Below are positions 46,019-58,699 of a DNA stretch of 64,000 bases, piece after piece. The DNA comes from Onychomys torridus (Eukaryota > Chordata > Mammalia > Rodentia > Cricetidae): contig NC_050448.1 of the NCBI RefSeq assembly GCF_903995425.1, positions 98,312,719 to 98,376,718 of the forward strand, given 5' to 3'. The notes below the pieces were generated by a model. The model searched no databases and was not told the origin of the DNA. It saw nothing but the letters and a program-made list of their open reading frames with translations. The position numbers and the translations under genes are program-made. Every line of letters starts with the position of its first letter. Position 1 is the stretch's first letter.

Positions 46019-47274
46019 ATGTTTATGTATGTATGTGTTCATGCACGGCAGTGCTTATATACGTGTGTGTCTGGGGACCTGAAGTTGACACTGAATATCT
46101 TTATTGCTCTTTACCATATTTTGGGGTATGGGATCTCTAACTGAATACGGAGCTCACCCATCAGTGATTCGCAGGCCAGAAAACTCTGAGGACTCTCCTT
46201 TATCTACTGCCCTCTCAGTATTGGGGTTATAGACACGCACCTATGCCCAGGTTTTATGTGGGTGCTAGGGATCACAACTCAGGCCCCCTCATTTGTTGTG
46301 AAAGTGCTTTACCCACTGAACTATATCAGATATCAGTTCCCTTTATATTAATTTAGAAACTACTTATCTAGTCCTATCCTTATAAGCTAACTGTTCATAA
46401 GTTTAAAAAAAAAAAAAGTATTCTCAAAAGAACAACTAGACAATGCCAGCAAGACATTCATGGGCACTTGAAGACTTAAATGTGTAGGTAAGGTAGTTGC
46501 ATGATATAGAATGGAAGCTAGAGAGGAGGTTTTGTGGGCATGGGAAGAAGAATGGCTAGTCCAATAAGGAAATGGGTGTTTACCTTATGCTGATACTTGC
46601 TTTCATTAGAGTATAGGAGTGCCATCTACTGGGCAAGGACACGGACTATTTCTATTTGTGTTTTAGAAAATTTGTGCTGCAAAGACATCTGACATACCAT
46701 GTTCTAAAGCTGAAAATGATATTAAATGCTTATGTGGTTACAAATTCTGTAGAAACAAAACTAACACAAAGGTTTATTTTTCTTCCTGCAGAATCAATCC
46801 TTAAAGCTGCTTTCATTTACTGAACAGAAACATTATTAACAGCTTATTCAGGGTTATCTTAGTTCTGAGTCAGAGTACTGAAAATAGCACTATCATCTTG
46901 AAACGTGGGTAGTTACACCACGTTTGCTAACACACGGGGTAGTTTACATTTGCTTTGCTGGAGCCCAGCAGCTAACATTCAGGCTACTAACACAACTGGA
47001 GAACTGAATGGGAAGGAAGAGTCAGCAAGGTAATGGCAACTGAGAATATCAAAAGGCATGGAACACATCAGCAGTCATGGTAGGGAACCATTCTGGAGGG
47101 TGTCTCAGTTCTCCCGTCCTCACTGAGGATTCCATTAGAATATAGGGTTACAGCAGGCCCCCTGGTATATAATCCAGATTCCCAAGAATCAAAGAGGGAA
47201 TGTAAAATTTCAATCTGGTAGTCAGTGTCTAAGGCTGTGAGAAGGTGGAAGATCAGTAGAAATCAGAAGGGAAA
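45235..47274. other. 3' flank of FABP2-B and spacer
   Basis: Homology to the copy A flank fades by about 45430. A (TG)n run lies at 45983-46016. No gene seen. Confidence 0.6.
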
Positions 47275-47839
47275 TGTTGTGGAATATTATTTTATCCATG
47301 TAAAGATGTGTTAATTTGTTTATGCTGCAGAATATTACTTTAACTATGTTACATTTGTTATGCTACATTTGTTTAATGATGTAAGGTTGAGTTACATTTG
47401 TTTGTGCTGCATTTGTTTTATTATGTAAAGATGTGCTGCATTTGTTTTACCTTGCCTGCCTAAGGCACCTGATTGGTCTAATAAAAAGCTGTAACAGCCA
47501 ATAGCTAGGTAGGAGGATAGGTGGGGCTGGTGGGCAGACAGAATAAGTAGGAAGAGAAATCTAGGCTTCAGGAAAAGGGGAGAAGAACAAAGAGAATGCA
47601 GGAGAAAGAGAGGGACATGTCAGGGACCATAAGCCAGGCAGCAGCCAGCCAGACATGGAGACATCAGGAAAGATAGTCATCCAGAAAGAAAGAAAGGTAA
47701 AAAGCCCTGAGGCAAAACATAGATAAAGAGAAACAGATTAAAGTAAGAGCTAAGATAAAGCTGAGCATTCATAACTAATCAGAAATCTCATGTCTTGATT
47801 TGTTAGCTGGTTGGTGGCCCAAAAAGAAAGCCTGCTACA
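47275..47839 (+). repeat. solo class II LTR
   Basis: Starts TGTTGTGGAATATT, contains attggtctaataaaaagctg and gccaatagctaggtaggagg, ends GCCTGCTACA. Flanks gggaaa and gggcga agree at 4 of 6 bases. Reverse-orientation members are at 20501, 51967 and 62540. Confidence 0.75.
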
Positions 47840-49975
47840 GGGCGACGACTTAGTTCTCCTGAGTCTGAGCCCTGTTCCAAGGCTTTTCAATTCTATAATA
47901 CACGCACACTCACATACAAATATATGAACACACACAAGACATACACAGAGACATATTCACACACACAGATGAAGACACACACACACACACACATCCCACT
48001 TACAAATTCCCTTAGTGTTAAAGGACAGACCTCTTCCTGAATTTAGAAAAACACTTCTTTGTGTAAAGGAGCACATGATTGATGCCACCCCTTGCTTCAT
48101 ATCTAGATAATGTAACAATAGTATTTAAACAAGGATGATGAAGGGCATAAATATGACACAGCACTTTTGTTCTTTATCAGATTATTGAGCTGAAAGAATG
48201 AGTGAGCGCAGTTTCACACTCCAGCCCAGATAAGTGTTTGTCCTGTGTGCTCCATAGCATATCTTTTCACCTCTTTTTCCCTGTTTGTTTTGTTAGTTTT
48301 TCACACAATATATTTTGATCACGTGTTTGTCTTCTCCACTCCTCCCAGATCCTCAACTCCCTATCCATGCAACTTTCTCTTTCAAAAATCCCCAAACACC
48401 CTCCCATCCCTGCAAAACTACAGAAGCAAAAGTCAAAATAAACAAAAGACCAATAAAAATAATTTTAAAAACTGTGAAAACCACACGCACGCACGCACGC
48501 ACACACACACAAAGCCCAGGGACTTTATTTTGTGTTGGTCAACTCCTCCTGGGCATGAGGTCTCCTTTGGTGTGAGTTTGATATGAGCAGTTAAACTCCG
48601 GTGGAAACACTGATTTCCCTTTATACCCAAGAGGTATATCCTCTTGCTTATGGGTGGGACCCCTTGTTTCCTTCTCCTCTCAGGGCTGGGACTCCTCTGT
48701 CTTGAACCTATGGAATTCTTATGCATGCCAGTCTGTAAGTTCATATGTGCATCAATCCCATTGAAACTACAAGTTTTTCACCTCTTTGATTTTTTTTTGA
48801 TCCCCTTCCCTCAAGTGTGGCCTGAAAATTCTTTTTCTTATTAGTACTTTGAAATTTTTGTGTAATTAATTTTGACCATATTCAACCCCTACCCAACTTC
48901 TCCAGATCAAAGCCCTCTTTCTGACTTTGTGTCCTCTTAAAAACAAAACAGAAAAGAACAGAATCCAATTTGTGGTGTCCATTTATTCTTGGATATGTGG
49001 CTTTCCACTAGAGTGTGGTTAACCTACCAGTGGTAACATTCTTAAAGTGACTTTCCTCCTACGAGGAGCTATGCTCATGTCCATCTCCAGGCTGGAATTT
49101 GTTGTGAACCATCACATAAAATACAAGAAATTTTTAAAAAGGAAAATAAATGAAGTGACTTGTTTTATAAACGTGTTCTATTACACACATCTACAGCTCC
49201 CATAGACAGTATTAGTCGAGATTCATTTTACAGAACCTCGAACCTCACTCAATATAACATTAGGATAGTTTTAAAATTGTCATGAGCCTATGAGTCCTCT
49301 TACTATCATAACCCTCTAACTGATGTTGTACAGAGCAGACTGAGAAGAGCTCATTCCCTTACTTCTTTTAGATTATTGTTCAAATGTCATCTATGTGGTA
49401 CCCTTTCACCTCTCTAACCTTGTCTCAAAAACGAACAGCTCTACTGCCCACACAGCATGGAGTCACAGATTAATGTATCTCTCAACCCTCTTCAGAAAAA
49501 ATTCCAGTAGATAGTGACCCACAAACTGGCCAAGGTGCATAGAATAAGGGCCTGCTGAGTGCTGTGTTCTAAATTAAACATGTATGCTGCACCCTCTCTT
49601 CCCAAGAGGCATGGATCATTGCTGAAGAGGGGTAGGGAAGTCTGGGAGACCCAGAGGCAGTGAATAAATACAAGGGAACTATGTTCTCCAGATACAACAG
49701 GGCAGCTGCACATATAAATTCATTACGGTTATGACAATATGCACAAGCCCAGTTTATGTCTGTGGAGACATTTTCTTGACTGATGACTGATGTGGGGAGG
49801 CCCAGCTCACAGTAGGTGACACCATCCCTGAGCAGGTGGACCTGGGTGATCCAAGAAAAGAAGTCTGAACTAGCCAAGGGAGCAAGCCACGAAGCAGCTT
49901 CTCCTTCAGTCCCTGTCTCTAGGCTCCTGTCTTGGTCTCCCAGGATGTTTAAGCCAAATAGTCTTCCCTGTCCAA
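47840..49975. other. spacer with an L1 antisense fragment
   Basis: 48850-49140 matches the antisense L1 3' region at 3690-3850 (tttgtgtcctcttaaaaaca, agtggtaacattcttaaag). A (CA)n run at 47970-47993 and CACG/CA repeats at 48484-48510. No gene seen. Confidence 0.6.
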
Positions 49976-50206
49976 GTTGCTTTTGGCCATGGTCTTTATC
50001 CCAGCAATAGAAACCTAAGTAAGACTCTCCATCTCCTAGGGAGGACCCTCTGTCTCGAGGGAAAAGTCACTGAGGAAAGGAAAATTGTTAGCGGACAGCT
50101 ATTGGTTTACATGGAAATGGTAAAGCAAAGAGAAGCTAAAAGCTACTGAAGCAATTTACAGATCTGTTCATTGTTAAACCAGAAACCTATACCCAGGTCT
50201 ACATTC

Positions 50207-50295
50207 TTTTTTTTTTCTTTTTGAGCTGAGGACCAAATCCAGGGCCTACGCTTGCTAGGCAAGTGCTCTACCACTGAGCTAAATCCCCAACAGTA
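50207..50295 (-). repeat. ID SINE with 12-bp target-site duplication
   Basis: Complement of the ID head (ctctaccactgagctaaatc) with a T-rich left end. Flanked by aggtctacattc at 50195-50206 and 50296-50307; absent at the matching site near 28185. Confidence 0.95.
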
Positions 50296-50526
50296 AGGTC
50301 TACATTCATTGAGTCCATTTTTTTTTTCGAGACGTTGTCTGTCTCTCATGTATTTTTGAAGACCAAGAAACATCTTTCCAACCTTGAAAACAGAGATGCA
50401 CTGCTCCACTTGAAGTGCACACAGTCCTGTCTGTCCATCCGTCCACACTGTGTATAAGAAGGGAGTGTTTGTTGTTTGCCTTCTGAAGTCTAACACTGTA
50501 AATTTGTAGATTGTTAAAAGCAGTGG

Positions 50527-50705
50527 ATAAGCCAGGCGGCAAAAGGAACACGCCTTTCATCCCAGCACTTGAGAGGCAGAGCCAGCTGGATCTCTGTGAG
50601 TTCGAGGCCAGCTTGGTCTACAGAGTGTGATTCAGGACAGGCACCAAAGCTACAGAGAAACCTTGTCTCAAAACACCCCCCCCCCAAAAAAAAAAGAAAA
50701 GAAAA
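50527..50705 (+). repeat. B1 SINE with 11-bp target-site duplication
   Basis: gccaggcggc start, gagttcgaggccagcttggtc-type core, CCCCCC/A-rich tail. Flanked by aaaagcagtgg at 50516-50526 and 50706-50716; absent from the copy at about 28405. Confidence 0.95.
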
Positions 50706-51339
50706 AAAAGCAGTGGAAACAAGATCTCACTTTGTGATCTACACTGGTTCATGCTTGCCTCAAACCCACAGCAACCCTCAGCTGTTGGGCTTGCAGCCAT
50801 GAGTCACCACACTCTAACATAAAAGAGTAATTTTTTTTTTTTTCACATGGAATCCTCCTGGTAACCTAGAAGTCTAAACACTCTTTACTCCATTCTATGT
50901 CCTTGGGTCAAGGTTTACTAACTCTTTCTTAATCCAGTCTAACAGTACTTAGCTGTTCTTATCCACCACCTTTTCAGACAATAAGAGAGAAGCACTTCCT
51001 GAACTAGCACAGGTGTTACCTGAAGCAGCAGCTGAGCTTTTTCAATCAGATCCAAACACATAGATGCCAGCCGTGGGTCCTCAGCCTCCTGCTTTCATCT
51101 TTAGAACTATGTCTGCAGCTCTGAATTGGAGCAAGGGGGCTAGAAGGGCTTGCAGTCCTCCACCTCCCAAGATCCCATGTCTCCAAGCTTTCCCACCCTA
51201 ATTGTTTTAGCATCTCAAAAGTTCACAGATTAAGACGTTAAGGAATTCCATTAAGACATAAAGATCAGCATGAATGGACTCCTGAGCAACACAGTTAAAC
51301 TAAAGCACTCAAGACTGCCAAGGGGTATTGAAAGTTATG

Positions 51340-53050
51340 TTAAGTATTGATAAGCATTCAGGGTGGTAGTCTGCCAGCACCCTCAGTACTGCAGAGCAGC
51401 TCTGAGGAGCCTGAGAGACACACAGATGGAGATAAGGGGGCAGAGGATGTGTCTGCAGAGCACTCAGTATCTCCAGAAGAACAAGAACAAGGCAGGTCTT
51501 ATGGGACAATGCTTATAAAAAGTGGTCTTATGTAACTGGAAAAAAGGATGGCAGAGTGGCTGTGGAAATAAAACTAGAGATGCAGCAGTGAAGGGTGTAG
51601 GATCAGTATGGAGGTGCGGTTCTGGGCACAAAGGAACGTGTCTGCTGAAGACTTGGGCCCGCTGGACTCTCCTGCAGCAGAGAACCACTGCTCCTGCAGC
51701 CTGTGCTGCTTGTCCCACTTGGGGGAGGAGACTGCAGGCACTGGAGATGCCCAAGATGGTCATATAGGTGAGCTGGCAGGGTGGCTGGGGCAAGGGCAGA
51801 GAGGTGTGTAATGGCCTGGAGCTCTCAAGGATCCCGCCCCAGGCACTCTGCCCATTCATAAGAGCACCACAAGATCACCCTGACTCGGCACCAACAGGAT
51901 ATCCTAGAAGAGTCTCAGTGATAGTCCAGTTTTTGGTGCTTCAGAAACCAGAAACCTTGAACCAGATGTGACAGGTCTTTCTTTGGACTGCAAGCTCCTG
52001 AATAATGACACAGAGATTTTTTTTTATTAATTATAAAAGCTTGGCCTTAGCTTAGGCTTGTTCTCAACTAGCTCTTAAAACCTAAATTAACCCATTTATA
52101 TTGACTGATGTTCTGCCACGTGACTTATTACCTCTTATCAATATCTTACATATGATTTCCTGAGTCTTGCTGGCAAATCCCACGTGCCTCAGATTCTTCC
52201 TTCTCTGCCCAGAAGTGGCGCCTATCCTCTCCTGCCTAGCTATTGGCCATTCAGCTCTTCATTAAACCAACCAGAATGTGCCTTAGGCAGGTGAGGTAAA
52301 GCAGAGACACCTTCACACAGTGTGATCAAATATCCTGCAACAAGGAGACAAATGACCCCTTGCAGTCAGCATTTGCATGCAGGGCTGTTTGGGCGGAAAA
52401 ACTATATGCTGTGTGAAACAGAGTAGTTTGCGGTGTCACTTTGATGGTGAGGGGAGAAAGGTGGTAGATGCCCTTGAGGGAGGAGGTAGAGTAGAGTGAA
52501 GTGGCAGTGCTAAGAGGCATGGGATCCAGGCTATGGTGAATGGGGGAGCATGGCATTGCTAAACAGGGCAGACAGGGTGGTGTGCAGTAGCCTAGAGCTC
52601 ATGCAGGCTCTGCCCCCTAAATGCGCTGCTGAGCCATATGACTGTCCTAGCTCTGAGCAATGGCAGGATGTCTGAAATGGAGGATGTTCATGTTCTGGAT
52701 CGGGCCTCCTCAAAAGACTTCCATGGTCCATGCTGCCACTGGCCGGAGGCCATGTATATTTATTTCCATGTGATCCCTGCTGCCTCAGGAGGCCATGTTG
52801 GTGTCCATGGTATATGCTGCAGCCGGGATCTATGTTGGTGTCTGTGGTCTACACTGCTACCAGTGACCATGTTAATGTCAGTGGGCCCTGTTGCTGCTGG
52901 AGGCCTTGTTGATGTTCATGACCTATGCTGTGGCCAGGGCCCTTGAGGATGTATGTGGTCTGTGCTGTAGCTGGAAACTACATGGAAGTCCAAGATCCGT
53001 GCTGCTGCTGCTGGCTGTTATGGGCAAGGAAGCTTCTTTTACAGTGGTAT
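51340..53050. repeat. decayed satellite-like tandem repeat tract
   Basis: 52690-53000 shows about seven imperfect 40-50-bp units with ccatgctgc..ggaggccatgttggtgtc-type cores. Flanking parts (51590-51840, 52440-52640) share gtgaatgg, ggcagacagggtgg and related phrases. Interrupted by an LTR at 51967-52342. Unit boundaries are approximate. Confidence 0.5.
51967..52342 (-). repeat. class II LTR inserted in the satellite-like tract
   Basis: Starts TGTGACAGGTC, ends CCTGCAACA. Flanks accaga and aggaga agree at 4 of 6 bases. Internal ctattggccattcagctctt is shared with 62540-62906. Confidence 0.7.
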
Positions 53051-53159
53051 TGGTGATGCAGACTCAGAATTGAGAATGAGAGACACTGAAGGCTTCTGTA
53101 ACAACCCTCTGCCCCCAAATAAATAAACAGTCTAGACAGGAAGCTACTGAAGAGAGCCC

Positions 53160-53315
53160 TTAAAAACTGCATAAAGTCAGGTATAGGTACAACTTGTAAT
53201 TCTAGCTCTCAGAAGGTAGAAGCAGGAGGATCAGAAACTCAAGATCATCCTTGGCTACAGAGCAAGACAGAGGCTAGCCTGAGAGATGCAGACTTTGTTG
53301 GAGAAAAAAAAAAAG
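53160..53315 (+). repeat. old B1-like SINE
   Basis: Degenerate B1 text (gtcaggtataggtacaactt, ggctacagagcaagacagag) with an A-rich tail. Confidence 0.5.
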
Positions 53316-54100
53316 CTTAGTAGGATTCACAGAAGAAATGATCTGGTCTTAGACTTTCAGAGGTTTTGATTGCCAATTCAATCACTACTTCTATTTGATC
53401 TACTGAGATTTCTACTTCTTTAGTCAGTTGAGGTGATTTCCCTAGGAATATGTATATCTCCTTCAAGCAGGACTGTACAATGGATGACCTTTCTCCATTG
53501 TTGGGTAACACACATAGTCATGAGAGTCTGAACCCGGGTTCCTGTCTAAAGAGGACAGGAAATCTAGGCTAGCCTAACTACGTATCAAAACTCTATTTGG
53601 GGAAAATAAAACAAAACAAAACAAAAAAACCCAGAACTAATAATAAAACAAATATTAACAAGCAACCAAACAACAACAAAATAAAAAGAAAAATAAATTA
53701 GCACAAATCAAAGAAGCATGACATGTGAAGTACCTACAGATGAGTTAACGTGAAACTTTTGCAAATGGCGTGTTAGGGAAGATCAAGGTGAACTGTAGTG
53801 AAGGAAACTATGAAGCACCTAAACTGGTCCCAAAGGATGGGTAGGATTTAGACATGTAGTGGGAACCATTACAGTATGAATGAATGGGGTGTACTAAATT
53901 GAAGAGACCCTGGGGAAATGCCACTGACTAGGCTGGCTGAGTAGGGGGCGCTGGATCGATAACTGGGGATGGGGATGGGAGCTATTTTCAGAGTAAGAAG
54001 ATAAGAGAGAAACAACAGTTTAAGGATGATGATGATGCTTGCTCTAGGACTAAGAAAGCTATCCCCAATAAGTAAATGTCCTTTTACTTTCTTTCTCTCT

Positions 54101-54211
54101 CTCTTTTTGTTTTGTTTTGTTTGTTTATTCGGAGCTGAGGACCGAACTTTCTAGCTGAGGCCTTGTGCTTTCTAGGCAAGCATTCTACCACTGAGCTAAA
54201 TTCCCAACCCC
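54101..54211 (-). repeat. ID SINE
   Basis: Complement: T-rich start, ggaccgaac, aggcaagcattctaccactg, ending at ccaaccc. Confidence 0.85.
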
Positions 54212-54439
54212 TACTTTATTTCTCTAAGATAAAATTCTATCTACCCAGCTTGAGCTCTGTCTTGACATCCTCTCAGTACCTACTTTTTCTGTTCTGTGTA
54301 GTCCCAGTAATAACTAAGCCCTTATGCTTTCGGCCTCATCTTCGTCCTCTGTTCCTTCATCCTTCATCTCTCGTTTCTAGCTCCTTACTTCTGGCTCTCA
54401 GAAAACTCTACAATGCCTTACCCTCTACAGAGTCTCTGT

Positions 54440-54885
54440 CTTCCTCCTGGCCTTAGTATGGCTTGTTTCTAGCCAGCTTTTCTTAACCTAAATTATCCAG
54501 TCTACCTTTTGCCTCTGGGCTTTTTTACCTTTTTCTATTTGTATATATCTCTTCTTTACTTCTTTCTCTGTGGCTTGCTGTGTAGTTCAGGGCTGGCCCC
54601 TGGACTCTTCCTTTCCTCCTCTTTTTCACTCCATGATCTTCTTTTCTTAGAGTTCTCCTCTTATTTATTCTCTATGCCTGCCAGCCCCACCTATTTCTCT
54701 CTCCTGCCTACCTACTGGTCATTCAGCTAGATCAATCAGGTGTTTTAGACAGGCAAAGTAACACAGCTTCACAGAGTTAAACAAATGCAACATAAAATAA
54801 TGCAACACATCTTTGCATCATTAAACAAATATTCCACAGCATAAACTTAACACATCTTCAACTAACATTCTACAATAAGAGTTTC
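54440..54885 (-). repeat. LTR-type repeat
   Basis: Shares tctaccttttgcctctgggc-type text, gttttagacaggcaaagtaa and a ttccacagcataaac end with 56256-56620; orientation inferred from the promoter-like TTTATT and polypyrimidine side. Confidence 0.5.
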
Positions 54886-55134
54886 CATACAGTCATGCCT
54901 TAAGTTCTATTGTGCACATGGGGTTGGGATAATTGTTATCAGGAAACTTTTTCTCAAAACAGTGCTATACTTAAATATGTCTAAAATAAACTTCCTGGTG
55001 TCAGACTCTCAAGGTTTGAATCAGCACTGAATAACTAAGTCATGCTGAACGAGTTTCCATCTTGCTTCACAGGGTTCATTTCCCTGCAGGAACGAGCAAT
55101 TGCAGGATCCACCCCTCTCCCAGTCTCTCCTGCC

Positions 55135-55312
55135 TTCAGATCAGGATGCAGCTTTCAGCTACTGCTCCAGTGCTAGCACCATGCTCCCCACCATGACGAT
55201 GATGGACTATATGCCTCTGAAACTGCAAGCAAGCTCCCAACTAAAATGCTTTCTTCCGTAAGAGTTACTATGATCATGGCATCTCTTCACAGCAATAAAC
55301 AGTGACTAAGAT
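55135..55312 (+). repeat. MaLR-type LTR 3' fragment
   Basis: caccatgacgatgatggact, ctgaaactgcaagcaagc and catggcatctcttcacagca, ending at gtgactaagata. Confidence 0.7.
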
Positions 55313-55435
55313 AGGTATCAAATCTGAAAAGGAAGAGAAGATAAAGATGAGAGGTGATTAATTATGCTGTATTAGGAAGACAGTCTGCTGGCCTGTAGCA
55401 GCAGTCAAACAATTCATCCTCTAGTATGTAGTAGG

Positions 55436-55588
55436 GTTGTTTTTGTTTCTGAGACAGGGTTTCTCTGCATAGTTTTGGAGCCTGTCCTGGATCTCACTCT
55501 GTAGACCAGGCTGGCCTCGAACAGAGATCCACCTGGCTCTGCCTCCTGAGTGCTGGGATTAAAGGCCTGTGCCACCATCGCTCTTTGG
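55436..55588 (-). repeat. B1 SINE
   Basis: gagacagggtttctctgcat at left and gtgctgggattaaaggcctg at right. Confidence 0.9.
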
Positions 55589-55627
55589 GGACCCACCACC
55601 CAGATCCCAGATAATCTTATTTCTAGC

Positions 55628-56260
55628 CTGTAGATGAAATTCTAAACAGTCTTATTAAATAAGAAACACAGAGCCAAATAAAGAGTTAAGAGCCCAAGAG
55701 GTCAGAGCACTAGCAAATAGCCTTTAGCTTACCAGCCGCTGCCGTCCTTCCCCTGAGAGAGACCTACTTCCTGTGTATCTGTCTTTTTAACTGACTTTCT
55801 GTTTGGCCTTCTCATTGGTTCTAACCCAACCACATAACTTCTTCCTCACTGCCCGTCTATACAGACCTCCAAGTCTCAGGTCGGTACTTGGATTAAAGGC
55901 TTGTGTCATCAAGCTGGCTATGTCCTTGGACACAGACTCTGCCTGCCATGTGACCAGATTAAGGGCGCGTGCTACCACTGCTAGACTTCTGCTAAATGGC
56001 TGGCTATTAGCTCTGTCCCTCAGGCAACTTTACTTATTAACACACAAATAGGGTTGGAGAGATGACTCAGAGGTTAAGAGCACCAACTGCTCTTCCAGAG
56101 GTCCAGAGGTCCTGAGTTCAATTCCCAGTACCCACATGGTGGCTCACAACCATCTGCAATGAGATCTGGCACCCTCTTCTGTATACATAATAAATAAATA
56201 ATCTTAAAAAAAAATACAAATAAAATCACATTTCAGCACAAATAAAATATTGCCATACTA
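55628..56260. repeat. LTR-like repeat interrupted by B2
   Basis: Same family as 22406-22880. A B2 SINE (56051-56213) splits its end between cacacaaata and tacaaataaaatcaca. Confidence 0.65.
56051..56213 (+). repeat. B2 SINE
   Basis: gggttggagagatgactcag head, gagttcaattcccagtaccc box, AATAAATAAA-like 3' part. Confidence 0.9.
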
Positions 56261-56620
56261 GCCAGCTTTTCTTAAATCATCCCATCTATCTTTTGCCTCT
56301 AAGCTTTTACCTTTCTCTATTTTTGAGTATCTTTTCTTTCCTTCTTATTCTGTGTCTGACTGTGTGGTTGGGTAGCTGGTCCCTGGCATCCTCTTCTCCT
56401 CCTTTTCTTGCTCCTTCCCCTCCTCTCTTTTTCTCCTTCTATTTATTCTTTCTGCCTGGCAGTCCTACCTATCCCATCAGGTGTGTTAGACAGGCACAGT
56501 AACACAACTTTACAGAGTTAAACAATTGCAACATAAAAGAATACATTTTTGCATCATTAAACAAATGTTCCACAGCATAAACGTAACACATCTTCAACTA
56601 ATTTTCCACAACAGCAGTAT
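56256..56620 (-). repeat. LTR-type repeat, sister of 54440-54885
   Basis: Shared ttttgcctctaagctttta, gttagacaggcacagtaaca and gttccacagcataaacgtaa. Confidence 0.5.
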
Positions 56621-58690
56621 GTATTTTTCTCTTGAATGTGTAAGGCCTACCTAATGTTCAGTGGGGCTAGGGAAATGCAGAACTCAGACATGACAATATA
56701 CCTTGATTTTAGTACAGTACTTTTTTTCTTTCTGATTATTATCATTACCGGTAGTGTGTGTGCTTACATGCAATGGGGGACATAAAGAAGTCATTCTCTC
56801 CTTCAACCATGTGAGCCCTGAGTATTAAATACAAATCATCAGACTTGGCAGCAAATGCTTTTACTAGCTAAGCCATGTTGCCGTTCCTACTTTTAATCAA
56901 TGAGCATAGCAAATTCCTCCTCAACATACTCTACATTCATTTCTATCATAAGAAGTAAACAAGAATCAACAGTTAATTCTGAAGGAGTGAAAGATCCTTC
57001 GACAGAATTTAATATAAATGACCCTATTTGCATTATTATCTCCAGAGAAACTGCACCTCCACATGCATGTGACTCACTCAGTGCTAAGGATGCTTGAAAA
57101 GATTGCCCTTCCTGACTGGATAGATCAAGAAGACAAACACCTCCACTGGCACGCAACCCAACTCAGTGCCAAGGAGGCTTGGAAACATTTCAAAACTTTT
57201 CATCTATGTCAGGCTACTTCCATCTTAATAAATTCAAGTGTTACCAGCCCTACTTCAATAATTAGGAACAACTGGTCTTACCTTGCCAGTGGATGTATGA
57301 TCAACCTCTGGAAGAATCAGCAGTTGACTTATTTTTCTTAATTTCTGTAAACACTCAATATCATTTAAACCAAGGGAATTTCTAACCCACTAACTGTAGA
57401 CAAGCTTGTCTACAGTGCAATCTAATGAATCCCCAGGTAATGGCTCTCATTTTCACAATCTACAAGGCAAAGGATACCATATTTTTCTTGACAGTTGTGT
57501 GCTACCTTTGTCTGATGCCCAAGTGGTAAACTAAAGTCTGATTAGCTAACTGTATAATACTATCATTTAGATATTGAATTTAGAGTTCACTTTTATGGTT
57601 ATATTAGTAACCTTAAATAGTGTATTCTTTTTGCCCAATTTTCTATATCTGTAAAATGATTCCAGCTTTGGGTTTTATGAAGATTTAATGGTAGTGCATG
57701 TGAAAACACTACATGGCCACATCTCCAGCAACAGAACCAATTTCTATGACTATATATTTTTTAAAAATCCAGTATTTATAAAACAGCAATGGATAAGAAT
57801 GCTTGAAGTGTAATAGCCTGGTGGTATGAATCAGTCATTTTCCATTAGTATTCTTTCTGGGGCCATACCCAACCTTTGTATTACCTTTGCAAAAAACACA
57901 GCTTTCTTCTTAAAAGGGGGAAAAATGATAGTTTATTCTGGAGCCACTTTGAGTGGCTATGTCTCGGGAACACAAGATTTAGGTTACCCCCAACTCTATT
58001 TTCCAATGTGAAAACAGGTTCATGAAGTTTTACTTTACAGAACAAAGGAAGTCATAAATTTAAGGCAAGTTTAAAATACATCGGTAAGTACAGCAGAGAG
58101 GCAGGTTCAGCAATGTGAAGAAAGCTTTCCTACAGGCCCAAGATGCTGTCTGAGCTTTGGTGGGTAGAGCACAGTGGGCTGCTAAGTTAATAGACTCCAA
58201 AAGGTTTTTAACTATTGCTCACGGGATATTTTGGCACAGAGGTGAGAGGCTTATTAAACATAGTCCCATGAAATACCTATGTAATTCTCACGCTTTACCT
58301 TCTCTGATCCTTCTTCAAAATCCATGGCTGTAATTATGATGTTCACCCATTGTTTCCAAGATTAAGAGCAAACCCACTGTACAAAACCATCCACACAACC
58401 CATCCTGATCTATAAGACAATAAGAAGCCGGAAGGCTTACAGGTATTGGAGAGAGAATCCTACCGGGTCTGTCCAACTTTTTGAAATTGGCACACAGTGT
58501 TGTCATCTACAAAGTTCACACGGGAGAATCTCATGATCCATTAAAAAAAAAATCCCCACACATGCTCATGTTTACGAAAGACTATGAATGTTGTGCGTGG
58601 GCACAGCTGGAACCATATGATGGCAGTTCCTGAAGTTCAAGCACACCTCAGAGAAGAAGGGTCTTGCCAATTCTCTTTCTAGAAACCGGG
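56621..58690. other. spacer upstream of ALN
   Basis: No gene, SINE or LTR recognised; ordinary AT-rich sequence up to the CpG island. Confidence 0.6.
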
Positions 58691-58699
58691 AAAACCGGT

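Larger units (their letters stand above)
49978..50880 (+). repeat. distal end of FABP2 segmental duplication, second copy
   Basis: Aligns with 27968-28640 but carries two later SINE insertions, an ID at 50207 and a B1 at 50527. Confidence 0.75.

Noticed and set aside
51464..51859. 131-codon open frame on the minus strand
   Set aside because: Lies in the decayed satellite-like tract, has no family resemblance and no splice or promoter context.
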